Shown here piece by piece: positions 32,489-43,572 of a stretch of 64,000 nucleotides of DNA (the first letter of the stretch is position 1; every line of letters starts with the position of its first letter). Both the position numbers and the translations under genes were made by a program. The notes under the pieces were generated by a model. It did no database searches, was not told the DNA's origin, and saw nothing but the letters and a program-made list of their open reading frames with translations. Source of the DNA: Massospora cicadina (lineage: Eukaryota > Entomophthoromycota > Entomophthoromycetes > Entomophthorales > Entomophthoraceae); the NCBI GenBank assembly GCA_022478985.1, contig JAKSZP010017365.1:1-64000 (forward strand), read 5' to 3'.

Positions 32489-35470
32489 GGAGATGTCTAC
32501 CATGTCCAAATAGTCCACCCTGGCTATGGTAGGGGATCTCATGGGTATTACTCCGTTCAGGATGGATAGTCCTTGTACTTCTTGAATGAACCAAGGAGAA
32601 GGGCGCCCCCTCTGGGCTTTGTGCCCACAGAAGAGAATTCTCCACTCAGCGCTCCGCATGGAGAGGAGGATCCTTTTGAAGTGGGGCTTGTCCCATGTGG
32701 GCCCGCAGCAGAGGGGTGTGAGGCAAGGTACTTTACCAGAGAGTGTGGGTGGGTAGGATTTCTTAGGCCCAGGGCGCGGGAGAAGTTGTAGCGGGCCATA
32801 TGAGACCAGTGCTGGGCTGAGATTGTAGGGCTGGTGACGGCAGCGATCCAGATGCCAAGGATTTTGGCGGCATGGACCTCAAAGTTAAGCAGGCCCATAC
32901 CACCACTATGGCGAGGGCCAAGCATGACATCCAGGTGCATCGGTGGTGGGCAGCCCAACCAAAGCCACCCTTGCAGAAGGGCGTATAATGACTTGAAGAA
33001 ACAAGGGGTGAAAGCGATGACATGGGCCCCAAACCAAACTTTAGAGAGGATTATAGAGTTGGCTAGCACTATCCTGCCTGTCAGGGAGGTTTGGCAGGCT
33101 TTGAGGGAAGCTATGCACTTCATAATGTTGTATAGTATATGGTCTATACATCACCATTGAGGAGCACCCTCCTGCCTCCAGCCACACCCCCAAATGGCGG
33201 ACAGGGCCAACAGTGGGGCGTGGCACAAAGGGGAGTACGAGTGGGGCGGAGTGGGGTGGGCAATGCAAGCGATCCCATGAGCTAGTTGACGAGGAGGTAG
33301 GAAACAGTGTGCTGGTGACCAGCGGGCTTTATACCGACCAAGGAGAACAATTTTGGTTTTTGGAGGCGTTAAGCGCAGTATTACTTACCCTGGAGTAAAC
33401 CTGAATAGCATCTTAAAGCGAGCGTGCATCATGATTGTTAGACACCCCAACCACACAATCATCAGAAAATGCCAACATCTTGACTGGTGCTTGGCCTTGC
33501 ATATGGACACCAGTAAGGTGGGCATTCACATTCCAAAGGAGGGGGTCAAGGCTGAAGTTATACAAGAGTGGGCTAAGAGGATCCCCTTGGCGTAGGCCCC
33601 TTTGAGGGCGAACTACATCCGTGAGGAAGCCAGGGCCACACACGCCATTGTGGTGGATTCCATTAGCAACATCACCCAATTAATGAAGCAAAAGGGGAGG
33701 CGGAACTTGTGGAGGCAGGCTCTGAGGTAATCCCAGTTGACTCTATCATAGTCCTACTGCTGGTCTAAAAACACAAGTACTCCAGAAGCCATGGATTGAC
33801 AGACGTTGGCTACGGTGTGTATATTGTCCCAAATTGACCTTTTGGGGATGAAACTAAATTGTTAAGGGTAAATGAGAGCAGAGGCAAAAGCCCCTAAACG
33901 GTTAGCAATTATTTTAGTAAAAGTTTTGTGTCTGTGTTAGTGAGAGAAATGGGGTGTCAGTTGGCCAAGTCCAGCTTTTCCCCTTTCTTGTACAATGTTA
34001 TCCTGGAAACCTCTTACCCTCCAGGTAGGAGGCGCGTTTCCAGAAGGCTTAAGTTCAGAGAGGCAAGCAGTAAGGAGGAGAAATCTTTGAAATACTTCTT
34101 ATAGAACTCATAAGTGATGCCATTTTGAACTGGGCATTTCCTGTATGGTGCACCATGAACGGTGAGCTAGAGTTCATCCCAAGTAACAAATCCATTAACT
34201 CCAGGAATTGGGAAACGGTGCAGATATGTGCACTTTCAATAAAATTTTTATTTTGGCTGGCGGAATTGGATTGGATCGATACAATTCAGATTGATAATTT
34301 TATATTTTGATTGCCACTTTAGCTGGCATATCCGTGACTGATTGGTCTGGCCTTCGCACCTGTGTACAGGCCAAACTCTGGCGCAGCGTGAAGAATTTTT
34401 AAAAAGTAAGTGGAACATTTATCACCCGCTGTTATATGCTTTGATTTATAATGAACACAAACCTGATGCTTGTGTTGCCTTACCAGTGCGTTGAGATGAG
34501 CAGAAACTTCTGCCCACTTGTGACCCCAAGCTGGGCTGTATCCTGAAGTGGTTACTTTAAACTCCAGGGGGTCCAATTCTGCCAGCATGAACAAAATGAC
34601 TGCTGGGGCAGCCCACTTTTGATGGGAGGAGATGTAGCGAGCATGGCGGATTGTGTTCACTTTGAATGTTGACCAGGTGGAAATTGGGTCAGCACATAAT
34701 GGTGTGATAAACTCCAGAGCCAAGGTCACAGTTTCCACCCATGAGGAAAATCTTGGCGATGCAATCTTGGTAGGGTGGAGTTTGCACCACTTTGGCACCT
34801 GGGCCACTGGATTGGACAAACAGAAGGAAATCAATACCATCCTGTGGTCAGAGAAATCAATTTTCATCGTGGGGAAGTGGAAAATTTGGGATTGAAATTT
34901 CAACAGCGCAAGAAAAAGGTCAATGCGGGTCATGGACCATAGCTGGCCATTGTGCATTTGGGGGTGAGACATGTTAGTGAGTAGCGAAGAATAATGTGGC
35001 AGAGAATCAAACAACTCTAGGGTGGCTTTGAGAACATGAAATTCAACGTGCCCCTGTGGGGGTGTAGGCGATGAGGGCCAGTGGTCTGTGGTTGGGTTCA
35101 TCCAGCAGTTCATGTCACCATCAACAAATGGGTCAGGGAATAGCAGAAGGGATTTGATGGCCAAGAAGAATTCTAGATAATCTTGTGCACAGGTTGGGGT
35201 GTAAATGTTAACTACAGCATGCTCTTCTTCATCCCACAAAAAGGTGACTACATGGATGCTGCCATCGAGGTACAATTGTGACAAAATAAATATAAAACTA
35301 TAGTTCACTTGAACAAACACCTCACAGTGCATAGACCAAAAAGAAAGGGAAGAAAAGAGCATTGTTACCCATGCTTCCTCTGCACCACACAGACAGTGGG
35401 TTTCCTGAATGGCCAGGATGTCCACGGGTAAATTATTTTAAAAAATACTCCGTTTTCTTACCCAGACAGC
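32489..35470 (-). pseudogene. ORF2 of LINE1 copy 2: APE endonuclease and reverse transcriptase (5' part)
   Basis: A long open frame, 35425-34319 (368 residues), holds the apurinic-like endonuclease: ILAIQETHC (catalytic Glu), VVNIYTPT, DGDMNCW and the terminal SDHRMVLI (Ser-Asp-His). Reverse transcriptase pieces follow: 33679-33413 with RPQRGLRQGDPLSPLLYNFS and the catalytic box FSDD (FADD in copy 1), then the thumb region at 33123-32557 (SLTGRIVLANSIILSKVWFG, GGMGLLNFEVHAAKILG). Gypsy-2 interrupts the frame at 32488; the rest is at 25167-24500. Confidence 0.85.
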
Positions 35471-35821
35471 GAGTCCTTGAGTCCAGTGATGTTCAATGTC
35501 ACTAAAGTAAAGGCTCCCCCATCGCACCTTAGGTGTGAGGGAAAGGGCACCCAAGCCCTTCAGTCTTCTCTTTTTCAGCATGTCACTGTATGGCAGCTCA
35601 GGTATTCTGTGCAAAAGAGTATGGTTCAGTATGGGAAGCTTTAGCTGTGGGGTTCACATTGGCTTTTGCCTTCTGCTTTTTACCCACTGTGGGACGAGTT
35701 TTTGGTGTTGTGTGCACTTGAAGTGCACCATCGCATGAAGTTGGAATCTTAGCAGGAATAATGTTTGGCGCTTTGGTTCCATTTGATGCTTAGTAGCATT
35801 GGTTGGGTGAAACCAACTCAC

Positions 35822-36985
35822 CTATTGGGTTTTCAGCTTGGGTAGCCCAATCGGCTTGGGCGTCCCAATATGCTTTTGGTGGAGGGATTTGCGAGCTGCT
35901 TCCGCTGCAAAAGTCTCAATGTCCTCCTGGAGCTGGGCTGGCAGGATCGCGGATGTGGTCTTGGCCGCCTCCTTGGCCACCGCCTTGCGGGCCTGCTTGA
36001 CCTTATTACATTCCTGTGAGGACACAGGTTTCACTTGAATGTAGCATCCTTGCGCCCCCTGTGGAAAGCCTGCGTCAGCGTCCATTTCCAGTTCATAGTG
36101 GGCGTCTGCACTGCACATTGCATCTGAGATAATTTCAGTTTGAGTAATGCCCTCCTTGATGGGGCAGGTATGGGCCTTGTGGCCAAAAGTGCGACAGAAT
36201 GTGCAGATAGGAGGCGCGCTATCCACAGTGACCCTGAATGGGTGGGAGTATTGCCCATAGATTTTGATAAAACTAGTATATGGGATTTGGGTCAAATCAT
36301 CTGCTATCCCCACAGATGGGGTGAGAACAGCAATTGCTTTGCTCGTGGACAGGTCTGGCATGAGCGTAAAGTGCTGCATCTCAAAGGATTGGATTTCCTC
36401 ATATTCGGCGAGCCCATATTTCAGGTGGTGCTCCAGCACAAGCGCTTGACCATAGTAGGTAGGAAGTCAAAAGTTAAGAATTTTTATTCAATTTAGTACA
36501 GTGGGTGCGCTTCATTTTGAATAACTCATTGACCATCTTGGAGGTCCACTACTACATGTACTTTTGTGGCTTCATTTGACGCATCTTTAGTTTCAAAAAA
36601 GATCCAGCAAACTGTGAGGCATGAAGTGTGGTGCGACATACACCATGTTCAGGAAATGTGTGTGTACATCTCCACAAAACTTCTCCCAAAGCGCCATTTA
36701 TTTAGTATCTAGGAACACACGCACCCCATGTTCCACTGACAATATTGGTTGGGAGTGTGGCATATTGATGAACTGGTTGCAGAACACTTTCCAGGACAAA
36801 ATTTCTGGGGACTTGTAACCGCCAGCTTTTTACTACTAATTCTATTTATCCCGCCAGATTTGCTGGGGTTTTATATAACTTAGTTGAAGTGGGGCCTATA
36901 CCTGTGCCCTTAAATTTACTCGCCCAACTGCTCCCCGACATTGGGTGCAAAATAATCTCCTCAATGAGATTATCAAACTTTATTT
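35822..36985 (-). pseudogene. ORF1 of LINE1 copy 2 (zinc-knuckle RNA-binding protein), broken
   Basis: The start region MSGSSWASK is readable near 36940. The long open stretch 36439-35822 covers the second half: GLAEYEEIQSFEMQHF, KAIAVLTP, DLTQIPYTSFIKIYG, then the knuckle CTFCRTFGHKAHTC (CX2CX4HX4C), and a lysine/alanine-rich helical end (KQARKAVAKEAAK). The first half is frameshifted. At the position where copy 1 has a stop, this copy reads HPFRVTV, showing that arginine is ancestral. ORF1 proteins of LINEs coat their RNA; the partner here is ORF2 directly downstream. Confidence 0.8.
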
Positions 36986-37035
36986 AGACTTGAATTGAAT
37001 TTGTTTCAAAAGTGTTTGCAACGAGAGAGAAAAGT

Positions 37036-37052
37036 TTGAACCTTTCAATATT
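37036..37052. repeat. 17-bp target repeat shared by LINE1 copy 2 and SINE-B
   Basis: TTGAACCTTTCAATATT. The same sequence recurs at 37329-37345 (identical) and 24420-24436 (three mismatches). The middle copy is the right flank of LINE1 copy 2 and the left flank of SINE-B at once. Confidence 0.85.
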
Positions 37053-37328
37053 TACAATTTTATTTAAGGTGGGCTGACCTGGGGATGATACCGCACCAAT
37101 TAGGAAAGTGAAGGAAATGGGAAAGGATAAACCTGGAAAACCTCCATGCGCGGCGTATGATAGGCCAGGAACTCCATGGACTGCTTTAGCTATTCGCTAT
37201 CTCAGTTTGTGGCATTGGCGTGCAAAACCAACACAGTCAAAATTGTCCCCTACCCAAAGTCCATTACCAGGATTGAACTTGGGAGGCAGTGGTAGAGGGT
37301 CCATACTCTACCACTGGGGTATCCTCCC
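37053..37328 (-). mobile_element. SINE-B: tRNA-derived SINE with a different head but the same tail
   Basis: A 276-bp minus-strand insert between perfect 17-bp repeats (37036-37052, 37329-37345). On the minus strand the head reads GGGAGGATACCCCAGTGGTA, with A-box-like CCCCAGTGGTAGAG and B box AGTTCAATCC in a T-arm-like stem. This is a different tRNA-like head from SINE-A, and the body is unrelated too. The 3' end is TCATCCCCAGGTCAGCCCACC, then TTAAATAAA, the LINE1/H-element/SINE-A tail. No coding capacity. Confidence 0.85.
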
Positions 37329-38851
37329 TTGAACCTTTCAATATTGGTGGGGGTAATCTTTTATTTAGCATTCTGCGCTACTTCTACCACATTCTATATA
37401 GTGTTGTTGACAGCTTTGTGGGCTTTGATCAACACCTTTTTTTGAACCTTGTTTGCTTTGGAGGGAATACTGGGAGGAGGAATTCCTCCTGTGAGCATCG
37501 CCACTGATTTGACACATCTTTGCGGAGAGATGAAAATCTGGCTTAGTCGTTGCTTCAACAGCAAGCTGGTGGTTGTTGAAGAATGTTTTGGCATTTTTCT
37601 GGGGCGTATGAGCAAGGGGTTAGTTCATCGTCTTGGTCAATATACATAAATCGCTCATTTTGTATATTACAGCATTCAATTATATTCTCAGACTCATCAA
37701 TTTCAGCCTATAGATCCCAAGGATTCTGGTTGAATTAAATTGGGGAGTCAGCATATTCCTGAGGTTTGGTTGGTTTATTGGAGGATGCATGGGATCAAAC
37801 TGGGGTCCAATCCTGTGCTTGATTGGATGGAGCGTTTATGGCATTGGGGCGAGGAGGAATATAATTTTGTGGCTGTTGGCACAGCTGCTGCTACAAGCTT
37901 TGGGGGAGGGGAGGTATATCGTGCCCCAAACCAAAGCTGGCATGAGGTGGGCGGCAGATTAGATGCAGGTGGACGAGAAATCAGCTGTCAGAGGCAGCTA
38001 GGGATGGGCACTTTTGTTTCACGTAGTCCTTTTTGAAACAGGATAGACAGATCATCTGTCCGCCCTCGACGCAGGCCCAGAATGGATGGTCAGGGGTGGA
38101 GAGGATAATTGTGCGAGGGAAAATTGAAAGGGAAATTTAATTGATTCAGGGCTGATTGTGACATACGCCTGAGGCCCAGCGAGGCGTGTGGCCCCATTTG
38201 GGACCACAAATTGCAAGATGGGGTTGGAGCCATGGGCTTCTAACCTTCCATCAGCTCCTGGTGGAGCACTTCAGGGTGAAGGTGGGTGGGCAAACCAGAT
38301 AACTGAACCACCAAAGGTGTATCCGCTGGAAGCCAGTCCAAATTGTGGGGAGAGGGGTGCCCTGGAAAACCAGGGGCACAGTTGCCATAATGGCAGAATC
38401 AGCTTAACATGTGAAGCTGAGATCAATATACCCCTTATATGGGCAGAAGTCAATGAAACTGGCGGGAGTCATCACCACCTGTGCCCTTTTGAGAATGGCT
38501 TGGTTGTTGTACGGGAAGAGTTTACCATAGTTGACCCTTAGGCTGTAGCGCATGTTGCTCTGGGGGAGCACCAGTGGGCAGCAGGGCACCGCTTGGGTTC
38601 AAGCAAGGTGGGCGTCGAGATCCTTGAAATGAACAAATCATCACAGGGGTTTGGTATGACTGGGCGAGCCAGTCCTAGTGCGTTTTCCTGCCAAACAGAA
38701 AATGGCAGGGGAGTTTTGATTCTGCCCCATACTGGGGCAGCCAGTAGGGAATCCAAGGACATCAGAGAGAAACTACTGTGGGCAATTGTGATTTACTTTT
38801 TAGTCCTTATAATTTTCTTGGAAAGTTATACCAAGCGGAAAGAAGATTTCA

Positions 38852-39134
38852 AAGAGTGCAGTTTAATTTCAAGAGTCACTCAGAAGCCTAATATGAGGCT
38901 CAGCAAAGGCGAGCCATCACAGGAAAATGAAATCAAAAAAGCATATTAAGAAAACAGGTAATGTTTCAATAATCTTAGGAGAAGCTAGAGCTCACAACAC
39001 AGAATTAAGGACTAAAGAAAGGACATCTGAAATCCAGGTTCAGGTGTAATTAATCAAGAACGATCTTGTGAATACTGCAACTAATTAAAATGAACAAAGT
39101 AATCAAGTGGAAGTCAGAGGCCGTATCACTTTGG
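38852..39134 (+). other. 3' internal end of gypsy-1, resumed after H-element DF
   Basis: Homologous to 15870-16141 just before the LTR of gypsy-X (shared CTCACAACMYAGA, GGACTRAA, TTAAAATG, AAGTAAYCAAG). It links the sequence interrupted at 24030 to the right LTR. No protein motif is recognised. Confidence 0.6.
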
Positions 39135-39684
39135 GGATCCTGAAACCCCTAATATCACTACCCTAAATCCTAATCTAATTTTACAATTTTCATTCATTTA
39201 TATTCTGATTCTTTAGGATGTACCTTTTAATACTTTATATTTCAATAAGTTTTTTCCATGGATCTCATTTAACCTTTTTTATTCACTTTTATTGGTTTAA
39301 GTGAACTAATCTCCAGTAACCAGTCTGGGACTGGATATAGAGCAGTATACAGTAATTAGTCCGAGATCAGCACAGGTTTATAGGACAATTGTTCATGCAG
39401 TTTTTTGGAGCGAGCTGCCTAGGGAGAGATTTGGAAATGATTCATTGTGTCATGAGGAACAATGTAAAGAGAACATGTCAGAGAGTTTCAAGATTTTTCG
39501 CCATGAGCACGAGCACCTTAACTAAGAGATCAATGCTACCTTAGGTAGCAACTGTAGATAATTCTTTACTGAGGACGATCATGCTTTCCAGATGGTTGTC
39601 TGGTGCCTAATCTCTGTGGAACAGATCCCATGAACAGCAAGTCAGCCTCACAAGTTAGTTAAGATGAGGTCAGTGAATTGACTG
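39135..39684 (+). repeat. 3' LTR of gypsy-1
   Basis: Partner of 16142-16700: ATATCACTACCCTAAATCCTAA, CATTCATTTATATTC, TATTTCAATAAG, CAGTAACCAGTCTGGG, CTGTGGAACAGATC and GAGGTCAGTGAATTGACTG align in order. It closes gypsy-1 23 kb from its left LTR. Confidence 0.7.
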
Positions 39685-41330
39685 TAATGAATGATAGTCC
39701 CCGCGCTGGAAGTGAGTCCTAGCAAGTCAGCCTATAACTGACCATTACAACTCCCAATCTTAGGCTAAAGGCGAAGAAAGGAGAATAAAATCAGAAGCAT
39801 CACAAGGTGTCCATCACCCAGAACCACTCAAAGACCAAACCAAAGAGAAGCTCCCTGAACCCACTTACTAGATCTGGAAGTTCTAGAACAAAGGGGTCAT
39901 GAGTTATCTAATGATGGGAACAGCAAAGGCCATTTTTCCTTGATCTGAAATGACCAGAAAAACCTGATCAAGGGGGAACCTTGGAAATCCTACTGTTTTA
40001 GGGTACCACTGCAACTTATAAATATTGGCAAGTTCTAATTCCATAAATATTATATTCTCTAACACCTTGTTAAATGCATGCTTTAGTTCCAATGTCTTTA
40101 AAGTTTTTAAGAAAAATAGCTCAGAATCCAGTTATGATCTTATAAAGAGAGTAGAACCTCAAAGTGTACAACTTTAAGTTCCATAATTAGAAACATAAGC
40201 TAATATTTATCCCAAATCCAAGGACACTAGTCACTTCTCTGGCCACAAGGGTTCTATAACCAGTTAAGCAACGTTGGTCAATAATGGCCATAAACTTTAC
40301 TCCAAACAATATCACTGGGTATGTTTGTAGACATAAATCTCAGCAAGGAACTCCCATTTGGTGACTTAACAATTTAATTTGTGGCAGTTTAAACTGACTA
40401 CACTAAGCTAAGGATGCTCTATCCTTTCTTTATCCCACTGAGATAACATCAACCCAAAGGTGAATAAGAGGCGTTGTTTGCATTATGAACTCCCTGTCAA
40501 AGTTGAGGTATTCACTAGATGGGACCTTGGATGAGCTGTTTTTAAAGTATTGAAGGCGCACTAACACTGCTTAGTCCAAGATAAGGGCGAATTCTTGAAA
40601 GGGCAAAGAGCGGTTTCCAATGCAGATAAGTCTAGATTTAAACTTTTGGTATTTCAGACCATCATCAAGGAAACTTGTACTTTGCGCCTGTCACCAAGGA
40701 TTTTCTTTTGTACAATGACCTTGACCATTTCATGCTGCAGTTATAATCATCTGGCGTCTATTAGTAAGTTAAGGTGTCTCTAACTGTTCCTCTAAAAGCT
40801 TCATTTTTTTGGTTTATTTTTAGCTATGCAGCGGTAAGTCAACAAAACACTTATTACATACGCTCAAGGGTTTGTAAGGAGAGTGTCCTACTCATCAAGA
40901 ATAAACTATTAAATAAATCGATTAAAATGACTGCAATACGTTACCAACCCCATCATAGCTTAAAAACCCTGACAACCTCCATTAGTAGGTAACCTGAGAG
41001 GGCGGAAAAGGTAACATGAGATAAGGTTATATAAAAACATGGCCTTCATTCAAGGGAAGAGAGACAACAAACAGAGAATTTTGTCAGAGAAACACTATTC
41101 CAAGGAAAAAATGGGCAATGTCTGGACTAAGTTGGTGGGGTTTAAAATCAATTTAACCCAATAACACTGTATTGCATCCATGCTCTTTCTAAAACTCAAG
41201 TATGTGTGAAATTGAGTCTTTGACATCAACTGCAATTCAGTATTTTTTGGTAATATTAAATCTTTTATGCAAGTCTAATCCCAGATGGATAAAAAGATGC
41301 AACGACACATCCTCATCATTATTATAACAA
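39685..41330. other. Unassigned decayed sequence
   Basis: No protein, RNA or repeat feature is convincing. A minus-strand stretch at 40092-39904 and a plus-strand one at 40595-40783 are open but motif-free. It may hold the 3' part of gypsy-3, whose reverse transcriptase starts near 42000 on the minus strand, together with older debris. Confidence 0.3.
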
Positions 41331-41519
41331 ATGATTTTTAAGAACGTTGATGTAACATCTTGATCTTCACCACAAAGTTCTGAGGATGAATATGAGCTGG
41401 CCTGACATTATCCCAGCTTTGAACCAAGGTATACTTGAGGTATGGGAAGGCGACCAACTTGACCCCTTTGAACTCTCTTACTTCCTCATCGTCTTTCTTA
41501 TATATTCCAGTAACCAAGT

Positions 41520-43000
41520 CATTAGAATTTACATTGTTCCAAGAAAGAATGCGAGGAAATGTATCTATCAAGGTACACTAAAACACAGGAAAGCTTGAGA
41601 TCACCTAGAATAGTGTACATTACCCATTGGAACGTTTCCAGGCGTTGCACATTACTTGGTGACATTTTTGTGGGTTGAAATAGACCTTTCAATATTTGAT
41701 TGTGCAATTTACTGCTCAGACTCAGGAAGAACAAATTTTCAAATGATCAAAGATCAAGTCCATTACCAAAAAACTACCTGGCGCCTCCTAGGTGGTCCAT
41801 TGCCAAATCAAATCGTTGAAAGGATACTAGTCTTTTTTTATATTATCTAAATTGTGGTAATCTATTATTACTTGATTTGTTCCATCTTTCTTATTTACAA
41901 TCAGCACTGAAGAGCCACAGACTCTTTGATAGCTTCAGCATCCCTAGCATCAAAAGCTTCCTAATTTGATCAGTCGCTACTCCATTCAAATGTGGGATCA
42001 GCGGATTTGCCAAAGATGAATATGTTCACGGTCTTCTGTGTCAATCTGGCTTACTATATCACAAGCACATACTAAGTCAAGGTTTCTCTTAGAAAAGATT
42101 CTGCACATATTATTGACCAAGGCTAACGCATAATCCTCAAACACTTGGTCATACATACTAGGTTAACTCTGAGAACTATAAGCAGGAGATCAAGGGGCTT
42201 TTAGGGGAAGCCAAATTATTACAGCAAGCTGAGTTTTTGGAAGTAAGAAACACATAATATTGAACAAGGTGTAAGAAAGCTATTAACTGGTTCTTTTGTA
42301 TTAGTGGACTTCTTTGTAAGTGGACAACAAAAAATTCACTTTGCCTCATGCAAGTAAAGACTCTCCAAATAATACATGGGGCTCCAGTTTCAAGCTTTGA
42401 TATGAAATTCTACCTCTCCCCATAATTATTCCAGTACTTCAATTTTCAGTTTAGTACCCTTGACTACCAGGTATCTGGATGGTATTTAATGATTCATCCT
42501 GAGCATAAAGGTAGACCCTTGTAATCCTGATTTGCTTATCTAGTACTGTGTTCCTCTTCATTAACTTGTAATATTTTTTTTAATTACACCGTACTCATAT
42601 GCCAGGTTCACATGGCCAGTACAGCTGTTGTCCTTATTATTTCCTTACGACATGATGTAAAAAGAAGTTTTTGTAAAAAAATTCTTAATTTTTCTCTGTC
42701 ATGTTTTTTAACCTGAAGTGATTCATAAACGCCATGCGATATGTAAATCATGATTCAGGTTAGACAATATAGTACTGGCGCTATCACAGTGATTGGACCA
42801 AACATGAAGGGACAATGAGCTATAGGATCCTTCCAATATGGTACGCTCAGGGATGGAGGTGCCATAAACTCTTTTATGTCTAACATAAGTTTTGGCAACT
42901 TGGCCAACATCTTGGTGGACACAATATTGAATGTGGCCCCAATGCCGATAATCACTCAAATTTTTATCTGCGCTACAAAATTATCTCAGTAATGCACCCA
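41520..43000 (-). pseudogene. gypsy-3: protease and reverse transcriptase remnant
   Basis: Minus-strand Ty3/gypsy fragments. The protease at 42955-42755 has IIGIGATFNIVSTKMLAKLPKL, where the DTGA active site has become GIGA. Reverse transcriptase fingers are near 41910-41860 (IVNKKDGTNQVIIDY), and the palm at 41734-41522 has GLFQPTKMSPSNVQ and DLKLSCVLVYLDR, so YLDD is mutated at the last residue. No integrase could be recognised on the expected side. Gag may lie beyond 43000, where H-element C is inserted. Confidence 0.7.
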
Positions 43001-43572
43001 TAGTAAGAAGACTTTTTGTTGTTTAATTTATGCATATAAAAAAACTTTGCGTTTTAGGAAACACTTAAAAGCCATCTTCTATCTGAAGGTAGTCTCTGGA
43101 GATCACATCTACCAGAAAATCTACATTCAACCATCTCAAGGATGAAATTTCTATAGAGGGGGAGTGCATCCCATGAAATTGGTCATGTAATAACCAATTG
43201 TATGGCTTCTTTATTTCTTAGTGAGCTTTTCAGATTTCAGGTGAGTTTGATTGTGTGTGGGTTGTTAAAGAGTACACATTTGCATAGGTTGTCTGGAGAG
43301 CATATGAACCACAGAGGTACTAGGTTTGTCATATAATAGCTCGTTTTTTTCATTGGGACTTAAGCTGTTGGTTCTTTGGAAGTAGAGAATCACACCTCTA
43401 CTAGACCTAAAAATTTTCAAAGTCATTATTCGTCAGCTGTACTACATTATTTTATTTTTCCATGAAAGTTTAATGAGTAGTGATTCTTTTGGAGATATTT
43501 GTGATAGGTTATGAGAAATAAATCAATTTGGTTATTATAATTTAATTTTATAGATTCAGGGTTTTCCAGTTG
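43001..43572. other. Unassigned sequence upstream of gypsy-3 protease
   Basis: AT-rich with no recognisable frame. By position it may be decayed gag of gypsy-3. The last 15 bases (43558-43572) are the left target repeat of H-element C. Confidence 0.3.

Larger units (their letters stand above)
24437..37035 (-). mobile_element. LINE1 copy 2: full-length non-LTR retrotransposon split by gypsy-2
   Basis: A minus-strand APE-type LINE: the 5' end is at 37035 and the tail at 24437-24482 (TCCCCTAGTCAACCTTCCCC, AAATAAA). Removing gypsy-2 (25168-32488) leaves about 5.27 kb, the same length as copy 1 (55824-61089), and the 5' UTRs match (GAGATTATCAAACT, GTTTGCAACGAGA). It is flanked by 17-bp repeats TTGTACCTGACAATATT (24420-24436) and TTGAACCTTTCAATATT (37036-37052), three mismatches. 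It lies inside H-element DF. ORF1 and ORF2 are described separately. Confidence 0.85.
24031..38846 (-). mobile_element. H-element DF: ORF1-only retroposon split by LINE1 and a SINE
   Basis: The 3' part (24031-24436, minus strand) and 5' part (37329-38846) are two halves of one H-element, separated by LINE1 copy 2 and SINE-B. The 5' leader (38800-38846) matches copy B (CTTTCCGCTTGGTATAACTTT), and the 3' end at 24031-24080 has the tail TCCCCTGGTAAGCTTACC. Its encoded protein is broken: the 38762-38538 stretch carries GRIKTPLPFSV, the knuckle near 38020-38060 reads CLSCFKKDYVKQKC with His replaced by Tyr, and the C-terminus at 24400-24188 reads PADVLTPLLSAVAHAL and EDEPPNPPSPSAMMV. A short TTTCA repeat may be the target duplication in gypsy-1. 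Confidence 0.75.
16142..39684 (+). mobile_element. gypsy-1: Ty3/gypsy element expanded to 23.5 kb by nested insertions
   Basis: Left LTR 16142-16700 and right LTR 39135-39684 are homologous, and the internal order gag, protease, reverse transcriptase, RNase H, integrase is readable between them on the plus strand once later insertions are removed. Those are SINE-A1 (19871-20157), H-element B (21053-22980), a 35-bp micro-insertion (23913-23947) and H-element DF (24031-38846). Its left LTR also closes gypsy-X upstream, so the two copies may be a tandem pair sharing an LTR. Coding parts are full of stops. Confidence 0.75.

Noticed and set aside
32573..33595. Plus-strand open frames of up to 108 codons
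   Set aside because: They are antisense to the LINE1 copy 2 reverse transcriptase and carry no motifs.
37250..37330. A tRNA gene on the minus strand
   Set aside because: Same reasoning: it is the head of SINE-B, with imperfect stems and a direct-repeat-bounded body.
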